DNA of 64,000 bases from Buchnera aphidicola (Hyperomyzus lactucae) (GCF_005081705.1 NZ_CP034876.1:263863-327862), one strand, 5' to 3'; shown: positions 1 to 12,134, counted from the stretch's first letter. Notes: generated by a model from the sequence alone, not told the origin. Numbers and translations: made by a program.

Positions 1-1
1 T

Positions 2-2803
2 TCAAAAATTCAAAAAAATTACAGTGATCAGCAATTTTTGAAAAGTGAAAAAGAAATGTGTGATCTATTTGCAGATATTCCAGAAGCACTTATTAATAGT
101 GTAGAAATTTCAAAACGCTGTAATGTTTTTATATTTTCAGGGAAATATTTTTTACCCCAGTTTCCAACTGGTAAAATCAGTGTTGAAAATTATTTAATTA
201 CGCAAGCATATAAAGGTATCGAAAATAGGTTAAACTCTAGAAATTCAGATCATAAAAAATATGCACGTATTTTAAATAGATATAAAAATCGTTTAGATAT
301 GGAATTAAATATAATTAATAAAATGGGCTTTCCTGGGTATTTTTTAATTGTTATGGAATTTATAAAATGGGCAAAAGATAATAATATACCAGTTGGTCCA
401 GGAAGAGGTTCTGGTGCAGGTTCTCTTGTGGCGTATGCATTAAATATCACAGAAGTAGATCCACTTTCTTTCGATCTTTTGTTTGAACGATTTTTAAATC
501 CAGAACGTATTTCATTGCCTGATCTTGATATTGATTTTTGTATGGAAAAACGTGATAAAGTAATTGATCATGTTTCAGATATATACGGTAGAAATGCAGT
601 TGCTCAAATTATTACTTTCGGCACATTAACTGCAAAAGCTGTTATTCGAGATGTAGGTCGAGTGTTAGGATATCCATATGGTTTTATTAACAAATTATCT
701 AAGATGGTGCCTTTAGATCCTGGGATCACATTAAAAGAGGCTTTTTTAAAGGAATCTAAACTATCTAATCTGTATAAAAATAATGAAGATGTTAGAAATC
801 TAATTGATATTGCTAAAAAACTAGAAGGAATACATAGGAATGTTGGTAAACATGCAGGTGGTGTCGTTATTTCACCGACTAAAATTACTGATTTTTGTCC
901 ACTATATTGCGACGAAAAAGGTGATAATCCTGTAACTCAATTTGATAAAAATGATATAGAATATGTGGGATTAGTAAAATTTGATTTTCTTGGTTTACGC
1001 ACCTTAACTATTATTAATAGTACAGTAAAAATGATTAATTTTAAACTAAACTATAGTAAAGAAAAATTAATAAATATTAATTCAATTCCTCTTAATGATA
1101 GTAAATGTTTTGATGTATTAAAAAGTGCTCAAACCAATGGTGTTTTTCAACTAGAATCTTACGGTATGAAAGATTTAATTAAAAGATTACAACCTGATTG
1201 TTTTGAAGATATTATTGCTTTAGTAGCTCTTTTTAGACCTGGTCCTTTGCAATCTGGAATGGTTGACAATTTTATTAATAGAAAACATGGGCGTGAAAAT
1301 ATTTCATATCCTGATCATAAATGGCAGCATATACTCTTGAAGCCGATACTAGAATCGACATACGGTATTATTCTGTATCAAGAACAAGTCATGCAAATAG
1401 CACAAATTTTAGCAGGTTATACTTTAGGAAGTGCGGATATTTTAAGACGAGCCATGAGTAAAAAAAACGCAAAAGACATGGCAAAACAACGTTCTATATT
1501 TGAAGCGGGAGCTTTAAAAAATGGTATAAATAAAAAATTAGCAATAAAAATTTTTGATTTATTAGAAAAATTTGCGGGATATGGGTTTAATAAATCCCAT
1601 TCTGTAGCGTATGCTTTAGTATCTTATCAAACTCTATGGCTAAAATCACATTATCCCGCTGAGTTTATGGCTGCAGCGATGACATCTGATATAGATCATA
1701 CAGAAAAAATAGTAACGTTAATTCATGAGTCTTTAAATATAGGAGTAAAAATTATACCTCCAAACGTTAACTTAAGTAAATATGAATTTTATGTAAAAAA
1801 TGACAAAAATATAGTTTATGGTCTTGGTGCAATTAAAGGAATAGGGGAAAATTCAATACATAATCTTGTGCAAGAACGAGAAAAAAATGGAGAATTTCAT
1901 GATTTATTTGATCTCTGTATTCGTCTTGATTCAAATAAGATTAATCGTAGAATTTTAGAAAAATTAATTATGTCTGGAAGTTGTGATTGTTTTAATAAAA
2001 ATAGAAATTATTTACTTCAATCTATTGATGATGCTATAAAATCTTCAAAAGAATCTGTTAAAATTAAACATTTTAAACAAGAAAGTCTCTTTGGTGTTTT
2101 CAAAGACGAATTAAACCAAGTAAAAAAAAATAATTTTGTCAACTTATCTTGTTCTGAAAAAAATAAATTAAAAAACGAATATCAAGTATTAGGGTTTTAT
2201 CTTACAGGACATCCTATCGATCAATATTCTGAAGAACTAAAACATTATTTAAATGGTATGAAATTATCAAAATTAAAATTTATTGAAAAAAATAGAACAG
2301 TGTTAGTAGCAGGAATAATAGTTTCTATTAAAGTTAAGACCACTAAAAATAATAATCGTATAGCTATTTTAATATTAGATGATAATACTAGTCGTATAGA
2401 AGTGATAATTTTTACAAGTTTATTGGATGTATATGAATCTTTATTAAAATTAAATGAAATTTTGTTTGTAAAAGGTATTTTAAATGTTAATTTTATCAAT
2501 GCATATACTAAAATAATCGCAAATGATCTTATGGATCTGAATATAGCAAGAAAAAAACATATAAATAAATTAATAATTATATTAAATCAAGACAAACAAG
2601 ATTTATTTTTTTTGAATAAGTTACGTGCATGTTTAGATAAACAATCTAAAGGAAATATTCCTGTATTTTTTTATTGCTATAAAAAAAGAGTTTTTTTTAA
2701 TTTAGCATTAAACAAAAAATGGTTTGTGATTATTACCGATGATTTTTTGCATGAATTAAAAAAAATAGTAGGATCAAAAAAAATAAAGTTGGAGTTTCAT
2801 TAA
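2..2803 (+). CDS. dnaE: DNA polymerase III alpha subunit, 5' end outside window
   Basis: Catalytic subunit of the replicative DNA polymerase. The frame is open to the left edge, so about 230 N-terminal residues (the PHP domain) of a protein of about 1160 residues lie outside the window. The C-family palm motif PDLDIDF at 518-538 carries the two adjacent metal-binding aspartates. [16 protein letters not shown], the [11 protein letters not shown] segment and YGFNKSHS follow the E. coli order, and an OB-fold region and tau-binding tail reach the normal C-terminus (KIKLEFH). The gene is full length at its 3' end and converges on proS. Identification is certain. The annotated start must be taken from upstream sequence. 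Confidence 0.97.
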   Translation, partial: SKIQKNYSDQQFLKSEKEMCDLFADIPEALINSVEISKRCNVFIFSGKYFLPQFPTGKISVENYLITQAYKGIENRLNSRNSDHKKYARILNRYKNRLDMELNIINKMGFPGYFLIVMEFIKWAKDNNIPVGPGRGSGAGSLVAYALNITEVDPLSFDLLFERFLNPERISLPDLDIDFCMEKRDKVIDHVSDIYGRNAVAQIITFGTLTAKAVIRDVGRVLGYPYGFINKLSKMVPLDPGITLKEAFLKESKLSNLYKNNEDVRNLIDIAKKLEGIHRNVGKHAGGVVISPTKITDFCPLYCDEKGDNPVTQFDKNDIEYVGLVKFDFLGLRTLTIINSTVKMINFKLNYSKEKLININSIPLNDSKCFDVLKSAQTNGVFQLESYGMKDLIKRLQPDCFEDIIALVALFRPGPLQSGMVDNFINRKHGRENISYPDHKWQHILLKPILESTYGIILYQEQVMQIAQILAGYTLGSADILRRAMSKKNAKDMAKQRSIFEAGALKNGINKKLAIKIFDLLEKFAGYGFNKSHSVAYALVSYQTLWLKSHYPAEFMAAAMTSDIDHTEKIVTLIHESLNIGVKIIPPNVNLSKYEFYVKNDKNIVYGLGAIKGIGENSIHNLVQEREKNGEFHDLFDLCIRLDSNKINRRILEKLIMSGSCDCFNKNRNYLLQSIDDAIKSSKESVKIKHFKQESLFGVFKDELNQVKKNNFVNLSCSEKNKLKNEYQVLGFYLTGHPIDQYSEELKHYLNGMKLSKLKFIEKNRTVLVAGIIVSIKVKTTKNNNRIAILILDDNTSRIEVIIFTSLLDVYESLLKLNEILFVKGILNVNFINAYTKIIANDLMDLNIARKKHINKLIIILNQDKQDLFFLNKLRACLDKQSKGNIPVFFYCYKKRVFFNLALNKKWFVIITDDFLHELKKIVGSKKIKLEFH

Positions 2804-2834
2804 AAAAATATGTACTGAGATAATATTTTTTTAG

Positions 2835-2863
2835 AAGATACTTTATTTTTATGACTGTATCTT
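2835..2863. terminator. Inverted repeat between convergent dnaE and proS
   Basis: AAGATAC (2835-2841) and GTATCTT (2857-2863) can pair over 7 bp around a 15-nt loop. It sits between two converging genes and could end both transcripts. No long T-run follows, so the assignment is tentative. Confidence 0.35.
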
Positions 2864-2933
2864 AAATAAATTATTTTAATATTCAAAAAATATATTCAAT
2901 TTTGATTATTAACATTTATTTTCATAAAAATGA

Positions 2934-4664
2934 TTATTGTTTATTTCTTTTAGTTTTCAAGTGTTTAACCATAAAATTTGTTATTTCTCCAATTTTTACG
3001 AAAACAATTTTTTTATTCTTTCTTGCACGATATTCAACACTACCATTATTAATGGAGCTAGTACTGATGATTATTTGATGAGGAATACCAATTAAGTCCA
3101 TCTCATTAAACATAATTCCTGGTCGTTCATTTCGATCATCCAAGATTACATCTATGCCATTTTTTTTAAATTCTTGATATATAATATTGGCTATTTTTTT
3201 TATTTCAATAAATTTGTGCATATTTATAGGTAAAATAACTGCTTCAAAAGGTGCTATAGAATTTGGCCAAATAATCCCATTATCATCATTGTTCTGTTCG
3301 ATAACAGCTGCTACAATCCGTGTGATTCCTATACCATAACATCCCATATATAAATTTTCTTGATTTCCGTTCTTCATTTTAACAAATGCTTTCATTTTTC
3401 TAGAATATTGCTGACCAAGTTGAAATATATGACCAATTTCAATACTTTTTTTAATATTTAAATATCCTGATCCATCAGGACTCCAATCTTTTTTGGTTAC
3501 TTTTCTAATATCTTTAATTATTGGTATAGGTAAATCAACACCCCAATTTATGTTAATAAAGAAATGATTTTTAACATTAGCACCTATAGTAAAATTTTTC
3601 ATTTGAAAAGTAGAAATATCAGCAATAACAGGTATTTTTAACCCCAAAGGTCCTAAGAACTTTTTTGTTACTCCCATAAATGCAATTATTTCTTTCTCTT
3701 CGAGAAATACTAAAGGCTTTTTAAGAATATCAATTTTTTCTACTTTAAATAAATTTAATTCATGATCTCCACGTATTAATAATGCCGCTATTGAAGTGAT
3801 ATTGTTAATTTCAGTTCGAACTAAAATGGTTTTAATACAATTAGTTAATAATACAGTATTTTGTTCGAAATGAATCATAGATTTATTGCTTTTTTCTTTT
3901 TCAATAATTTTATATTGATTTTTATTTTTAAAAAAATTAATTGTTTCCATGGATTTAGCCATATTCATATTTGAAGAATATGATCTATTTTCAGAAAAAA
4001 CGATTTCGTCTTCACCATTTTTAGAAAAGGATTGAAATTCGTGAGAAGTACTACCTCCTATAGAACCTGAATCAGCTTTTACAACACAAAAATCTAATTT
4101 TATTTTATTAAATATATTTATATAGCTATGATAAAATTTATCATAAGTATTCTCTAGACATTTTATATCGGCATGAAAAGAATAGGCATCTTTCATAGTA
4201 AATTCTCTTGCTCGAACTATTCCAAAACGAGGACGTATTTCATCTCTAAATTTTGTTTGTATTTGATAGACTGTAAGTGGAAGAGCTTTATATGAATTGA
4301 TTTCGCTTCTTATAAAATCAGTAATAATTTCTTCATTAGTAGGTCCTAAAATAAAGTTTTTTTTATGACGATCAGAAAATCTTAATAACTCTTCTCCATA
4401 TACATTTAAACGACCAGTTTCTTTCCATAATTCTTCAGGTTGTATAATTGGCATCGATGTTTCTAATGCATTAATTTTGTTCATTTCTTTTTGAATAATA
4501 TTTTTGATTTTATTTAATACTCTAATTCCAGTAGGAAGCCAAATATATAAACCTGAAGATATTTTTCTGATCATACCGCTTCTTAACATTAGTTGATGAC
4601 TGATAATTTTTGCATCATGAGGTATGTTTTTTAAAGTTGATAATAAGTATTGACTTGTGCGCAT
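2934..4664 (-). CDS. proS: Prolyl-tRNA synthetase
   Basis: Class II synthetase that charges tRNA-Pro. At 576 residues it matches the full bacterial-type enzyme of about 572. Visible in order are TNEE (about residues 109-112), class II motif 2 RDEIRPRFG (about 140-148) with RAREFTMKDAY, the inserted YbaK-like editing domain (about 220-400, with the conserved lysine in CIKTILV and the RGDHELN segment), motif 3 GCYGIGITR (about 443), and the anticodon-binding domain with LDDRNERPG. Keeping the editing domain is notable in a reduced genome. A short lysine-rich tail extends past the E. coli end. It is transcribed divergently from flhB. Confidence 0.97.
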   Translation of the reverse strand: MRTSQYLLSTLKNIPHDAKIISHQLMLRSGMIRKISSGLYIWLPTGIRVLNKIKNIIQKEMNKINALETSMPIIQPEELWKETGRLNVYGEELLRFSDRHKKNFILGPTNEEIITDFIRSEINSYKALPLTVYQIQTKFRDEIRPRFGIVRAREFTMKDAYSFHADIKCLENTYDKFYHSYINIFNKIKLDFCVVKADSGSIGGSTSHEFQSFSKNGEDEIVFSENRSYSSNMNMAKSMETINFFKNKNQYKIIEKEKSNKSMIHFEQNTVLLTNCIKTILVRTEINNITSIAALLIRGDHELNLFKVEKIDILKKPLVFLEEKEIIAFMGVTKKFLGPLGLKIPVIADISTFQMKNFTIGANVKNHFFININWGVDLPIPIIKDIRKVTKKDWSPDGSGYLNIKKSIEIGHIFQLGQQYSRKMKAFVKMKNGNQENLYMGCYGIGITRIVAAVIEQNNDDNGIIWPNSIAPFEAVILPINMHKFIEIKKIANIIYQEFKKNGIDVILDDRNERPGIMFNEMDLIGIPHQIIISTSSINNGSVEYRARKNKKIVFVKIGEITNFMVKHLKTKRNKQ

Positions 4665-4930
4665 TTACTAATATCTCAAAAATAAAAGTTTTAATCCAAA
4701 AAAAATTTTTTGAAAAACTTTGTTTTTAATAGTGAATATAACTATATTATATAATAAAATCTTATTTTAAATACTTTTTTTTTAAATTAAATACAAATAC
4801 ATACTATATTTATATTCAAAAAAAATATATCTGATTTATTTGAATGATTAATAAAATTCACTTGTTTTTTTTTTGATAGAGAGGTTTAATAAATTTTTCA
4901 TGTACAAAATAATGGTTAAAAACATTTAAA

Positions 4931-6082
4931 ATGAATCATAATACACACGAGGAAAAAACAGAAAATCCCACCGAGCATCGTATTAAAAAATTTCGCAAAA
5001 AGGGAAAAACTAGATATTCTAGAGAGTTAAATTCTTTGTTGATTTTATTAGTTGGCTTTATAAGTTTATGGAAGTGCAGAGATTTAATTATTTATCATTT
5101 GAGCAATATAATGTTTAATGGTTTTTGTTTTAATAGAAATAATATTTTAGATGAAAAAAATACTTTATTAGAAATATTTATATCTTTTCAAGACATGTTA
5201 TTTGTTTTTTTTCCATTTTTAATCTCTTTATTAATTATAATCACTATACCTCCAATGATTTTGAGTGGTATTAAATTTCATATGAACTCATTAGAGTTTA
5301 ATCTTAAAAAATTAAATTTATTTAATGGGTTAAAAAAAATTTTTTCTATTCAAATAATAATAGAATTTTTTAAGATAACAACAAAACTATTTATAGTTGG
5401 AAGTATATCTTGTTGGTATATATGGTTTTCTTTTCCCGAAATATTAAAATTAATTAATGAAGATTATATTTCTTCATTATTTCATGGATTCAATATTATT
5501 GCATCTTCTTGCATTTTAGTCATACTAGGATTAGTTCCCATTGTTTTTTTTGATATTATTTGGCAACAATTTAATTATTATAAAAAATTAAAAATGACTC
5601 ATCAAGAAATAAAAGATGAATTCCGCGAAAGAGAAGGAAATCCAAGTATTAAAATGCGTATTCGTCAAGAAATGAAAGCTGCTATACGTAGGAGAATGAT
5701 TGCAGATGTTCCTAAAGCTGATGTAATTATAACCAATCCTATACATTATTCAGTTGCACTTCAATATGATGAAAATAAAATGCATGCACCTAAAGTAATA
5801 GCAAAAGGTATAGGTGAAACAGCTATTAAAATACAAACCTTAGCTTTGAAAAATAATATTTCTATTATTTCCGCTCCATCATTAGCTCGTTCATTATATC
5901 GTTATTCTGAAATAGGAAAATATATTCCAGACGCTTTATATAAAGCTGTCGCAGAAGTTTTAGCATGGGTTTGGAAAGTGCGAAAATGGAAAAAAGAAGG
6001 TGGAATTTTTCCTGAACAACCTCAAAATATATCAGTTCCATCAGAATTAACTTTTACAGGGGAATATAAAACTAATGATTAA
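4931..6082 (+). CDS. flhB: Flagellar export gate protein FlhB with altered autocleavage motif
   Basis: Inner-membrane switch protein of the flagellar type III export apparatus. It has 383 residues, as in E. coli, with hydrophobic segments in the N-terminal half and a charged cytoplasmic domain (about 210-383). The self-cleavage motif that normally reads NPTH is NPIH here (codons at 5735-5746, residues 269-272), with the Asn, Pro and His kept. The flanking TN and YSVALQYDENKM are conserved. There is no Shine-Dalgarno sequence before the ATG. The stop overlaps the flhA start by 8 bp, so the two are probably translationally coupled. Buchnera is known to keep basal bodies without filaments. Confidence 0.95.
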   Translation: MNHNTHEEKTENPTEHRIKKFRKKGKTRYSRELNSLLILLVGFISLWKCRDLIIYHLSNIMFNGFCFNRNNILDEKNTLLEIFISFQDMLFVFFPFLISLLIIITIPPMILSGIKFHMNSLEFNLKKLNLFNGLKKIFSIQIIIEFFKITTKLFIVGSISCWYIWFSFPEILKLINEDYISSLFHGFNIIASSCILVILGLVPIVFFDIIWQQFNYYKKLKMTHQEIKDEFREREGNPSIKMRIRQEMKAAIRRRMIADVPKADVIITNPIHYSVALQYDENKMHAPKVIAKGIGETAIKIQTLALKNNISIISAPSLARSLYRYSEIGKYIPDALYKAVAEVLAWVWKVRKWKKEGGIFPEQPQNISVPSELTFTGEYKTND

Positions 6083-8165
6083 TTTTTCTTCTTTTTTCCG
6101 TGTGATAAAAAGTTTAAAAACGACTCAATGGCAAGTACTTGCTGGTCCGATACTTATTTTAATGATTTTAGCGATGATGGTTTTACCATTGGCACCTTTT
6201 TTCTTAGATGTTTTTTTTACTTTTAATATTGCTTTATCTATAATCATTTTGCTTGTTTCCATGTTTACTCGTCATACTTTAGATTTTACTGCTTTTCCAA
6301 CAATTTTACTCTTCTCTACATTATTACGATTAGCTCTAAATGTCGCCTCTACTCGTATTATTTTTTTACAAGGTCATACTGGAACTAATTCAGCTGGAAG
6401 AGTCATTGAATCATTTGGTCATTTTTTAGTTGGTGGTAATTTTGCCATTGGAATCGTTGTATTCATAATTTTGGTTATTATTAATTTTATGGTAATCACC
6501 AAAGGGGCTAGTCGTATAGCAGAAGTTGGTGCTCGATTTATATTGGATGCAATGCCAGGGAAACAAATGGCAATTGATGCTGATTTAAATGCAGGTTTAA
6601 TTGGTGAAGATCAAGCTAAAAAACGTCGTATAAAGATAACACAAGAAGCAGATTTTTATGGTTCTATGGATGGTGCAAGTAAATTTGTTCGAGGAGATGC
6701 TATTGCTGGAATTCTAATAATGATTATTAACATATTAGGAGGTTTGATTATTGGTTTAATGCAGCATCATATGCTTTTAAATAAAGCTGTAGAAGTGTAT
6801 ACATTATTAACTATTGGTGATGGTTTAGTGGCTCAAATTCCAGCTTTAGTTATTTCTACTGCGGCAGGTGTAATCGTAACACGAGTTAGTACTAATCAAA
6901 ATGTTGGCGAACAAATAGTCAGTCAATTATTTTATAATCCTCAAGTTATTTTATTAAGTGCAATAGTATTAGGTATTCTTGGTTTGGTTCCCGGAATGCC
7001 GAATATTATATTTTTAATATTTACAGTTTTATTATTTATACTTTCTTGGTGGTTGTATGAAAAACAATATTATTTAGAAAATAATTTTTTAAATTCTAGT
7101 GAAAAATATAAATTAATACAAGACTCAATTTCAGAAGCTTCTTGGAATGATGTTGCACTAGAAGATCCAATTCGCATAGAAATTGGCTATAAATTAACAC
7201 CAATGACTGATATTAATCAAAAAGGTGACTTGTTAGATAGAATTCGTGTAGTACGTAAAAAAATTGCTCAAGAAATCGGATTTTTACCTCCACTCGTACA
7301 TATTAAAAATAATATGAATTTATCAGGCAATGTGTATCGTATTTTTATTAAAGGGGTAGAAGTAGGTAAAGGTAAATGTTTTTATGGACGTTTTATGGCA
7401 ATTAATTCGGGTCGAGAAACAGAATCTTTGCCTTTTGAAAAAGTACATGAGCCTACTTTTGGATTATCAGGTTATTGGATTGATGAAGATTTTAAAAATA
7501 CAGCTCAAAAAAAAGGTTATTCTGTCATAGAATCTAGTACTGTAATTTCTACTCATTTAAACTTTTTAATTTCTCATCATATTGATGAGTTATTTGGTCG
7601 TCAAGAAGCTCAGCAATTATTAGAGCATGTTGCTGTACACATACCTAAATTAACTGAAAATTTAATTCCTAATTTAATTAATTTGACAGTTTTTCATAAA
7701 GTTCTTAAAAACTTATTATTAGAACATGTTCCGATACGTGATATGAGAACTATTGTAGAAACATTATCAGAATATGCAGAAATTCAAAAAGATCCTGATG
7801 AATTAACTAGTATAGTTCGTATTGCATTAAGAAAAATAATCATACAAAAATTATTTAATAAAAAAGATATTATCGAAATAATAGGGTTAGAATCAAATTT
7901 AGAACAACTATTATTAAATACTTTACAATCAGGAAATAATACTATAGAACCCACTTTATCTGAAACTTTATTAGTAAAGACTAGAGAAGCTATTAAAAAA
8001 CAGCTACTAAAAGGTTCTCCTCTTGTATTATTAGTTAGACATCCTCTGAGGTATTTTTTATCAAGATTTCTAAGACAAAGCCTTCCAGAATTAACTGTTT
8101 TATCTTATATGGAAATTGAAGAAATCAAAAAAATAAAGATCACTAATATAATTGGAAAGAATTAA
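6075..8165 (+). CDS. flhA: Flagellar export gate protein FlhA
   Basis: Major membrane component of the flagellar export gate. Its 696 residues match the E. coli length (692). A membrane part of about eight segments (about residues 20-330) includes the family signature from GNFAIGIVVF to GASRIAEVGARF, and a large cytoplasmic domain follows (about 350-696). It overlaps flhB by 8 bp, as expected for the flhBA pair. The cytoplasmic ring docks late substrate-chaperone complexes in motile relatives. In Buchnera the filament genes are gone, so the retained function is probably export through hook-basal-body complexes. No degradation is visible. Confidence 0.96.
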   Translation: MINFSSFFRVIKSLKTTQWQVLAGPILILMILAMMVLPLAPFFLDVFFTFNIALSIIILLVSMFTRHTLDFTAFPTILLFSTLLRLALNVASTRIIFLQGHTGTNSAGRVIESFGHFLVGGNFAIGIVVFIILVIINFMVITKGASRIAEVGARFILDAMPGKQMAIDADLNAGLIGEDQAKKRRIKITQEADFYGSMDGASKFVRGDAIAGILIMIINILGGLIIGLMQHHMLLNKAVEVYTLLTIGDGLVAQIPALVISTAAGVIVTRVSTNQNVGEQIVSQLFYNPQVILLSAIVLGILGLVPGMPNIIFLIFTVLLFILSWWLYEKQYYLENNFLNSSEKYKLIQDSISEASWNDVALEDPIRIEIGYKLTPMTDINQKGDLLDRIRVVRKKIAQEIGFLPPLVHIKNNMNLSGNVYRIFIKGVEVGKGKCFYGRFMAINSGRETESLPFEKVHEPTFGLSGYWIDEDFKNTAQKKGYSVIESSTVISTHLNFLISHHIDELFGRQEAQQLLEHVAVHIPKLTENLIPNLINLTVFHKVLKNLLLEHVPIRDMRTIVETLSEYAEIQKDPDELTSIVRIALRKIIIQKLFNKKDIIEIIGLESNLEQLLLNTLQSGNNTIEPTLSETLLVKTREAIKKQLLKGSPLVLLVRHPLRYFLSRFLRQSLPELTVLSYMEIEEIKKIKITNIIGKN

Positions 8166-8202
8166 TTTTTTTAAATTTTAATACAGATTGGTGTGGTTTT
8201 AA

Positions 8203-8222
8203 GTGGTACATTTTAGTACTAC
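8203..8222. terminator. Hairpin between convergent flhA and argS
   Basis: GTGGTAC (8203-8209) pairs with GTACTAC (8216-8222) through six Watson-Crick pairs and one G-U wobble, around a 6-nt loop. It lies between converging genes. No T-run follows directly, so this is a weak or bidirectional terminator candidate. Confidence 0.4.
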
Positions 8223-8277
8223 ATTATTTCCTCACCTTGCTGAATTTTTAAAACAAAAAAATACATTTTATTTAATT

Positions 8278-10005
8278 TTACATTTTTTGAGAAATTTTAA
8301 TTCCTAGCATATTCAGTCCTTTTTTTAATGTTTTAGCTGTTAAAATGGATAATTTCAGTCTGCTTTTACGTATTTTTATTTTCTTAGAAAAAAGTATAGA
8401 ACATTTTTCATAAAAAATAGAAAAATAAGTGGCAAGTTGATAAAGATATTTACACATAATATGTGGAGTACCTTTTTGAGCAATTAATAGAATAGTTTCT
8501 TCAAATTCTAGTAGCTTAATAGATAAATTAACTTCACTCTCTTCTGTTAAAGAAATTTTTTCTTTTAGTTTATTTACACGTATCTCAGATTTTTTTATTA
8601 TAGAAATAATTCTTGTATATGCATATTGTATATAGGGGGCTGTATTACCTTCAAAACTTAGCATTGTATCCCAATCAAAAATATAGTTTGTATTTCTATT
8701 TTTAGATAAATCAGAATATTTTACTGCACTGATACCTATTATTTTCGCTAATTGTATTAGTTTTTTTCTAGATAATTTAGGTTTTTTTTCTTTAATTAAA
8801 TGTGTAGCTCTTGCTATAGATTCGTCAAGTAGTACAGATAATTTTATGGTATTACCATCCCTTGTTTTGAACGGTTGTTTATTTTTTGATAACATCATGC
8901 CAAACATATGATGTTCTAATACAAAATCTTCAGGTATATAATTAGCTTTTTTAGCTATAGTCCATGCTTGTATTAAATGTTGATGTTGACGGGAATCAGT
9001 ATAGTATATAATACGATCAGCATGTAGTTTTTCATATCTGTATTTAAAACAAGCAATATCTGTAGTAGAATACAAAAATCCTTTATCTTTTTTTTGAATC
9101 ACTACACCCATAGATTCTCCTAATCTATTCTTAAATTCTTTTAAATAAACAATAGTAGAACCATTTTCTTCAACTGCTATTTTTTTATTTTTAAGATCTT
9201 GAATAATATCAGGAAGCATTTTATTATATAAACTTTCTCCCATAGTATCAGTTTCTTTTAAAGTAACGTTTAATCTTTTATATATTTTATAATTTTCTAG
9301 CATAGTAATAGATACTAATTTTTTCCAAATAGCATAACAATATTGATCTCCATTTTGTAATTTTACGACGTATTTTCTAGATTTTTCTGAAAATAATTTA
9401 TTACTATCATATTTTTTTTTTGCTTTACAATAAATTTTTTCAAGTTCAACAAGGGAAAAATTATTTTTTTGTAGATTTTGATCTTCTAAGTATGCAATTA
9501 ACATTCCAAATTGTGTTCCCCAGTCACCAATATGATTTGCTCGAATAACATTATGTCCTAAAAAACTTAGAATTCTTACTATAACATCTCCAATTATTGT
9601 TGAGCGTAGATGTCCGATATGCATTTCTTTTGCAATATTTGGAGAAGAGTAATCTATGACAATATTTTTAGGTTTAGCGTAATGTATACCGAGTCGAGAT
9701 GAAATAAAAACTTTTTCTAATTGTTCAGATATCCATTGATGACGAATGAAAATGTTAATAAAACCTGGTTGAGAAAATGTTATCTTTTTATATATATGCT
9801 TATTTTTAATATTCAAAATTATTATCTTAGATAATTCATATGGTTCTAATTTTAATATATTAGCTATTTTGATTAAGTTATTAACTTGATAATGACCTAG
9901 TTTTATTTTTTTGTTTGCTGTGATAAGTGGTTCACAATTATTTATAGAACTAATTGAAATTAAAACATCTTGAATGTCTTTTTTTATTATATTTTTTAAA
10001 TTCAT
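8278..10005 (-). CDS. argS: Arginyl-tRNA synthetase
   Basis: Class I synthetase that charges tRNA-Arg. It has 575 residues against 577 in E. coli. The ATP-binding HIGH motif is at about residues 129-132 inside SPNIAKEMHIGHLRST. The arginine-type replacement of KMSKS lies around MLSKNKQPFKTRDG. The C-terminal DALR anticodon-binding domain ends in LNMLGIKISQKM, matching the E. coli end. It sits next to the flhBA pair, as in E. coli, and is divergent from the 16S rRNA gene. Confidence 0.97.
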   Translation of the reverse strand: MNLKNIIKKDIQDVLISISSINNCEPLITANKKIKLGHYQVNNLIKIANILKLEPYELSKIIILNIKNKHIYKKITFSQPGFINIFIRHQWISEQLEKVFISSRLGIHYAKPKNIVIDYSSPNIAKEMHIGHLRSTIIGDVIVRILSFLGHNVIRANHIGDWGTQFGMLIAYLEDQNLQKNNFSLVELEKIYCKAKKKYDSNKLFSEKSRKYVVKLQNGDQYCYAIWKKLVSITMLENYKIYKRLNVTLKETDTMGESLYNKMLPDIIQDLKNKKIAVEENGSTIVYLKEFKNRLGESMGVVIQKKDKGFLYSTTDIACFKYRYEKLHADRIIYYTDSRQHQHLIQAWTIAKKANYIPEDFVLEHHMFGMMLSKNKQPFKTRDGNTIKLSVLLDESIARATHLIKEKKPKLSRKKLIQLAKIIGISAVKYSDLSKNRNTNYIFDWDTMLSFEGNTAPYIQYAYTRIISIIKKSEIRVNKLKEKISLTEESEVNLSIKLLEFEETILLIAQKGTPHIMCKYLYQLATYFSIFYEKCSILFSKKIKIRKSRLKLSILTAKTLKKGLNMLGIKISQKM

Positions 10006-10201
10006 TTTTAAAAACCTTTTACAAAAAGTGAAAAATTATTTATTGATTGTTTAAAAAATTAATATATATTTTTTATAATTCTCTGAGAGAGAATAAACGA
10101 TTATTTATGCTTATATATAATATATATTATATTTTTTAAATTACTTATTAAACATCATTTTTACAACTTTAAAAATTTTTTATATTTTTTTATTAAAAAG
10201 G

Positions 10202-10230
10202 TTGACAACATAATGAAAAGAATGTAGTCT
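10202..10230 (+). promoter_or_regulatory. Sigma-70 promoter of the 16S rRNA operon
   Basis: TTGACA (10202-10207) is a perfect -35 hexamer. After a 17-bp spacer, TAGTCT (10225-10230) keeps the most conserved -10 positions (T1, A2, T6). The preceding 30 bp are almost pure A/T, like an UP element. The rRNA start lies about 144 bp downstream. Confidence 0.7.
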
Positions 10231-10260
10231 CTTAATCTAAAGTTTCAAAATTTAAAAACC

Positions 10261-10270
10261 GCTCTTTAAA
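10261..10270 (+). promoter_or_regulatory. boxA rRNA antitermination element
   Basis: GCTCTTTAAA closely matches the boxA core of E. coli rrn leaders (TGCTCTTTAACA). It lies just before the 16S processing stem, the same arrangement as in E. coli. In E. coli, boxA RNA recruits NusB/NusE and SuhB. A suhB gene is present in this window. Confidence 0.8.
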
Positions 10271-10274
10271 AATA

Positions 10275-10297
10275 TATTAGATAATCTGTGTGGGCAC
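10275..10297 (+). promoter_or_regulatory. 5' arm of the 16S rRNA processing stem
   Basis: This 23-nt arm pairs with 11939-11961 downstream of 16S, with a single C/A mismatch. In E. coli the equivalent stem is cut by RNase III to release pre-16S. The GTGTGGGCAC core is conserved. An rnc gene for RNase III is in the window. Confidence 0.85.
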
Positions 10298-10373
10298 AGA
10301 CAATTAAGTACAAAACGTATTTTTTTTATTATTTAAATTCTTAAAGAATTTTCTTCTTTAAGAAAAGTTTTTC

Positions 10374-11918
<1,545 letters not shown>

Positions 11919-11938
11919 AAAATTTATACTTTTTGAAA

Positions 11939-11961
11939 GTGCCCACACAAATTATCTAATA
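11939..11961 (+). promoter_or_regulatory. 3' arm of the 16S rRNA processing stem
   Basis: Complementary to 10275-10297 over 23 nt with one mismatch, so the 16S precursor can be looped out. It lies 21 nt after the mature 16S end and 11 nt before tRNA-Ile. Confidence 0.85.
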
Positions 11962-11971
11962 AAAAATTAGA

Positions 11972-12048
<77 letters not shown>

Positions 12049-12061
12049 ACAAAAATCATCT

Positions 12062-12134
12062 GGGGCTATAGCTCAGCTGGGAGAGCGCCTGCCTTGCACG
12101 CAGGAGGTCAGCGGTTCAATCCCGCTTAGCTCCA
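12062..12134 (+). tRNA. tRNA-Ala (UGC), CCA not encoded
   Basis: A 73-nt cloverleaf matching E. coli tRNA-Ala(UGC), with acceptor GGGGCTA and TAGCTCC, anticodon loop CTTGCAC, and discriminator A at 12134. ATAAAA follows where CCA would stand, so CCA must be added by nucleotidyltransferase. Its last 19 nt overlap the 3' end of gloB on the opposite strand. A run of seven T (12146-12152) downstream could help terminate the rRNA transcript. Confidence 0.96.

Larger units (their letters stand above)
10006..10373. other. Intergenic leader region between argS and 16S rRNA
   Basis: A 368-bp stretch without a protein gene. The left part is very AT-rich and contains an 18-nt AT-only palindrome (10115-10132). 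The right part holds the rrs promoter with an AT-rich stretch upstream, a boxA antitermination element, and the 5' arm of the 16S processing stem. Confidence 0.85.

Noticed and set aside
10115-10132. 18-nt palindrome ATATAATATATATTATAT
   Set aside because: Made only of alternating A/T in a very AT-rich spacer. Short self-complementary runs like this are expected by chance.
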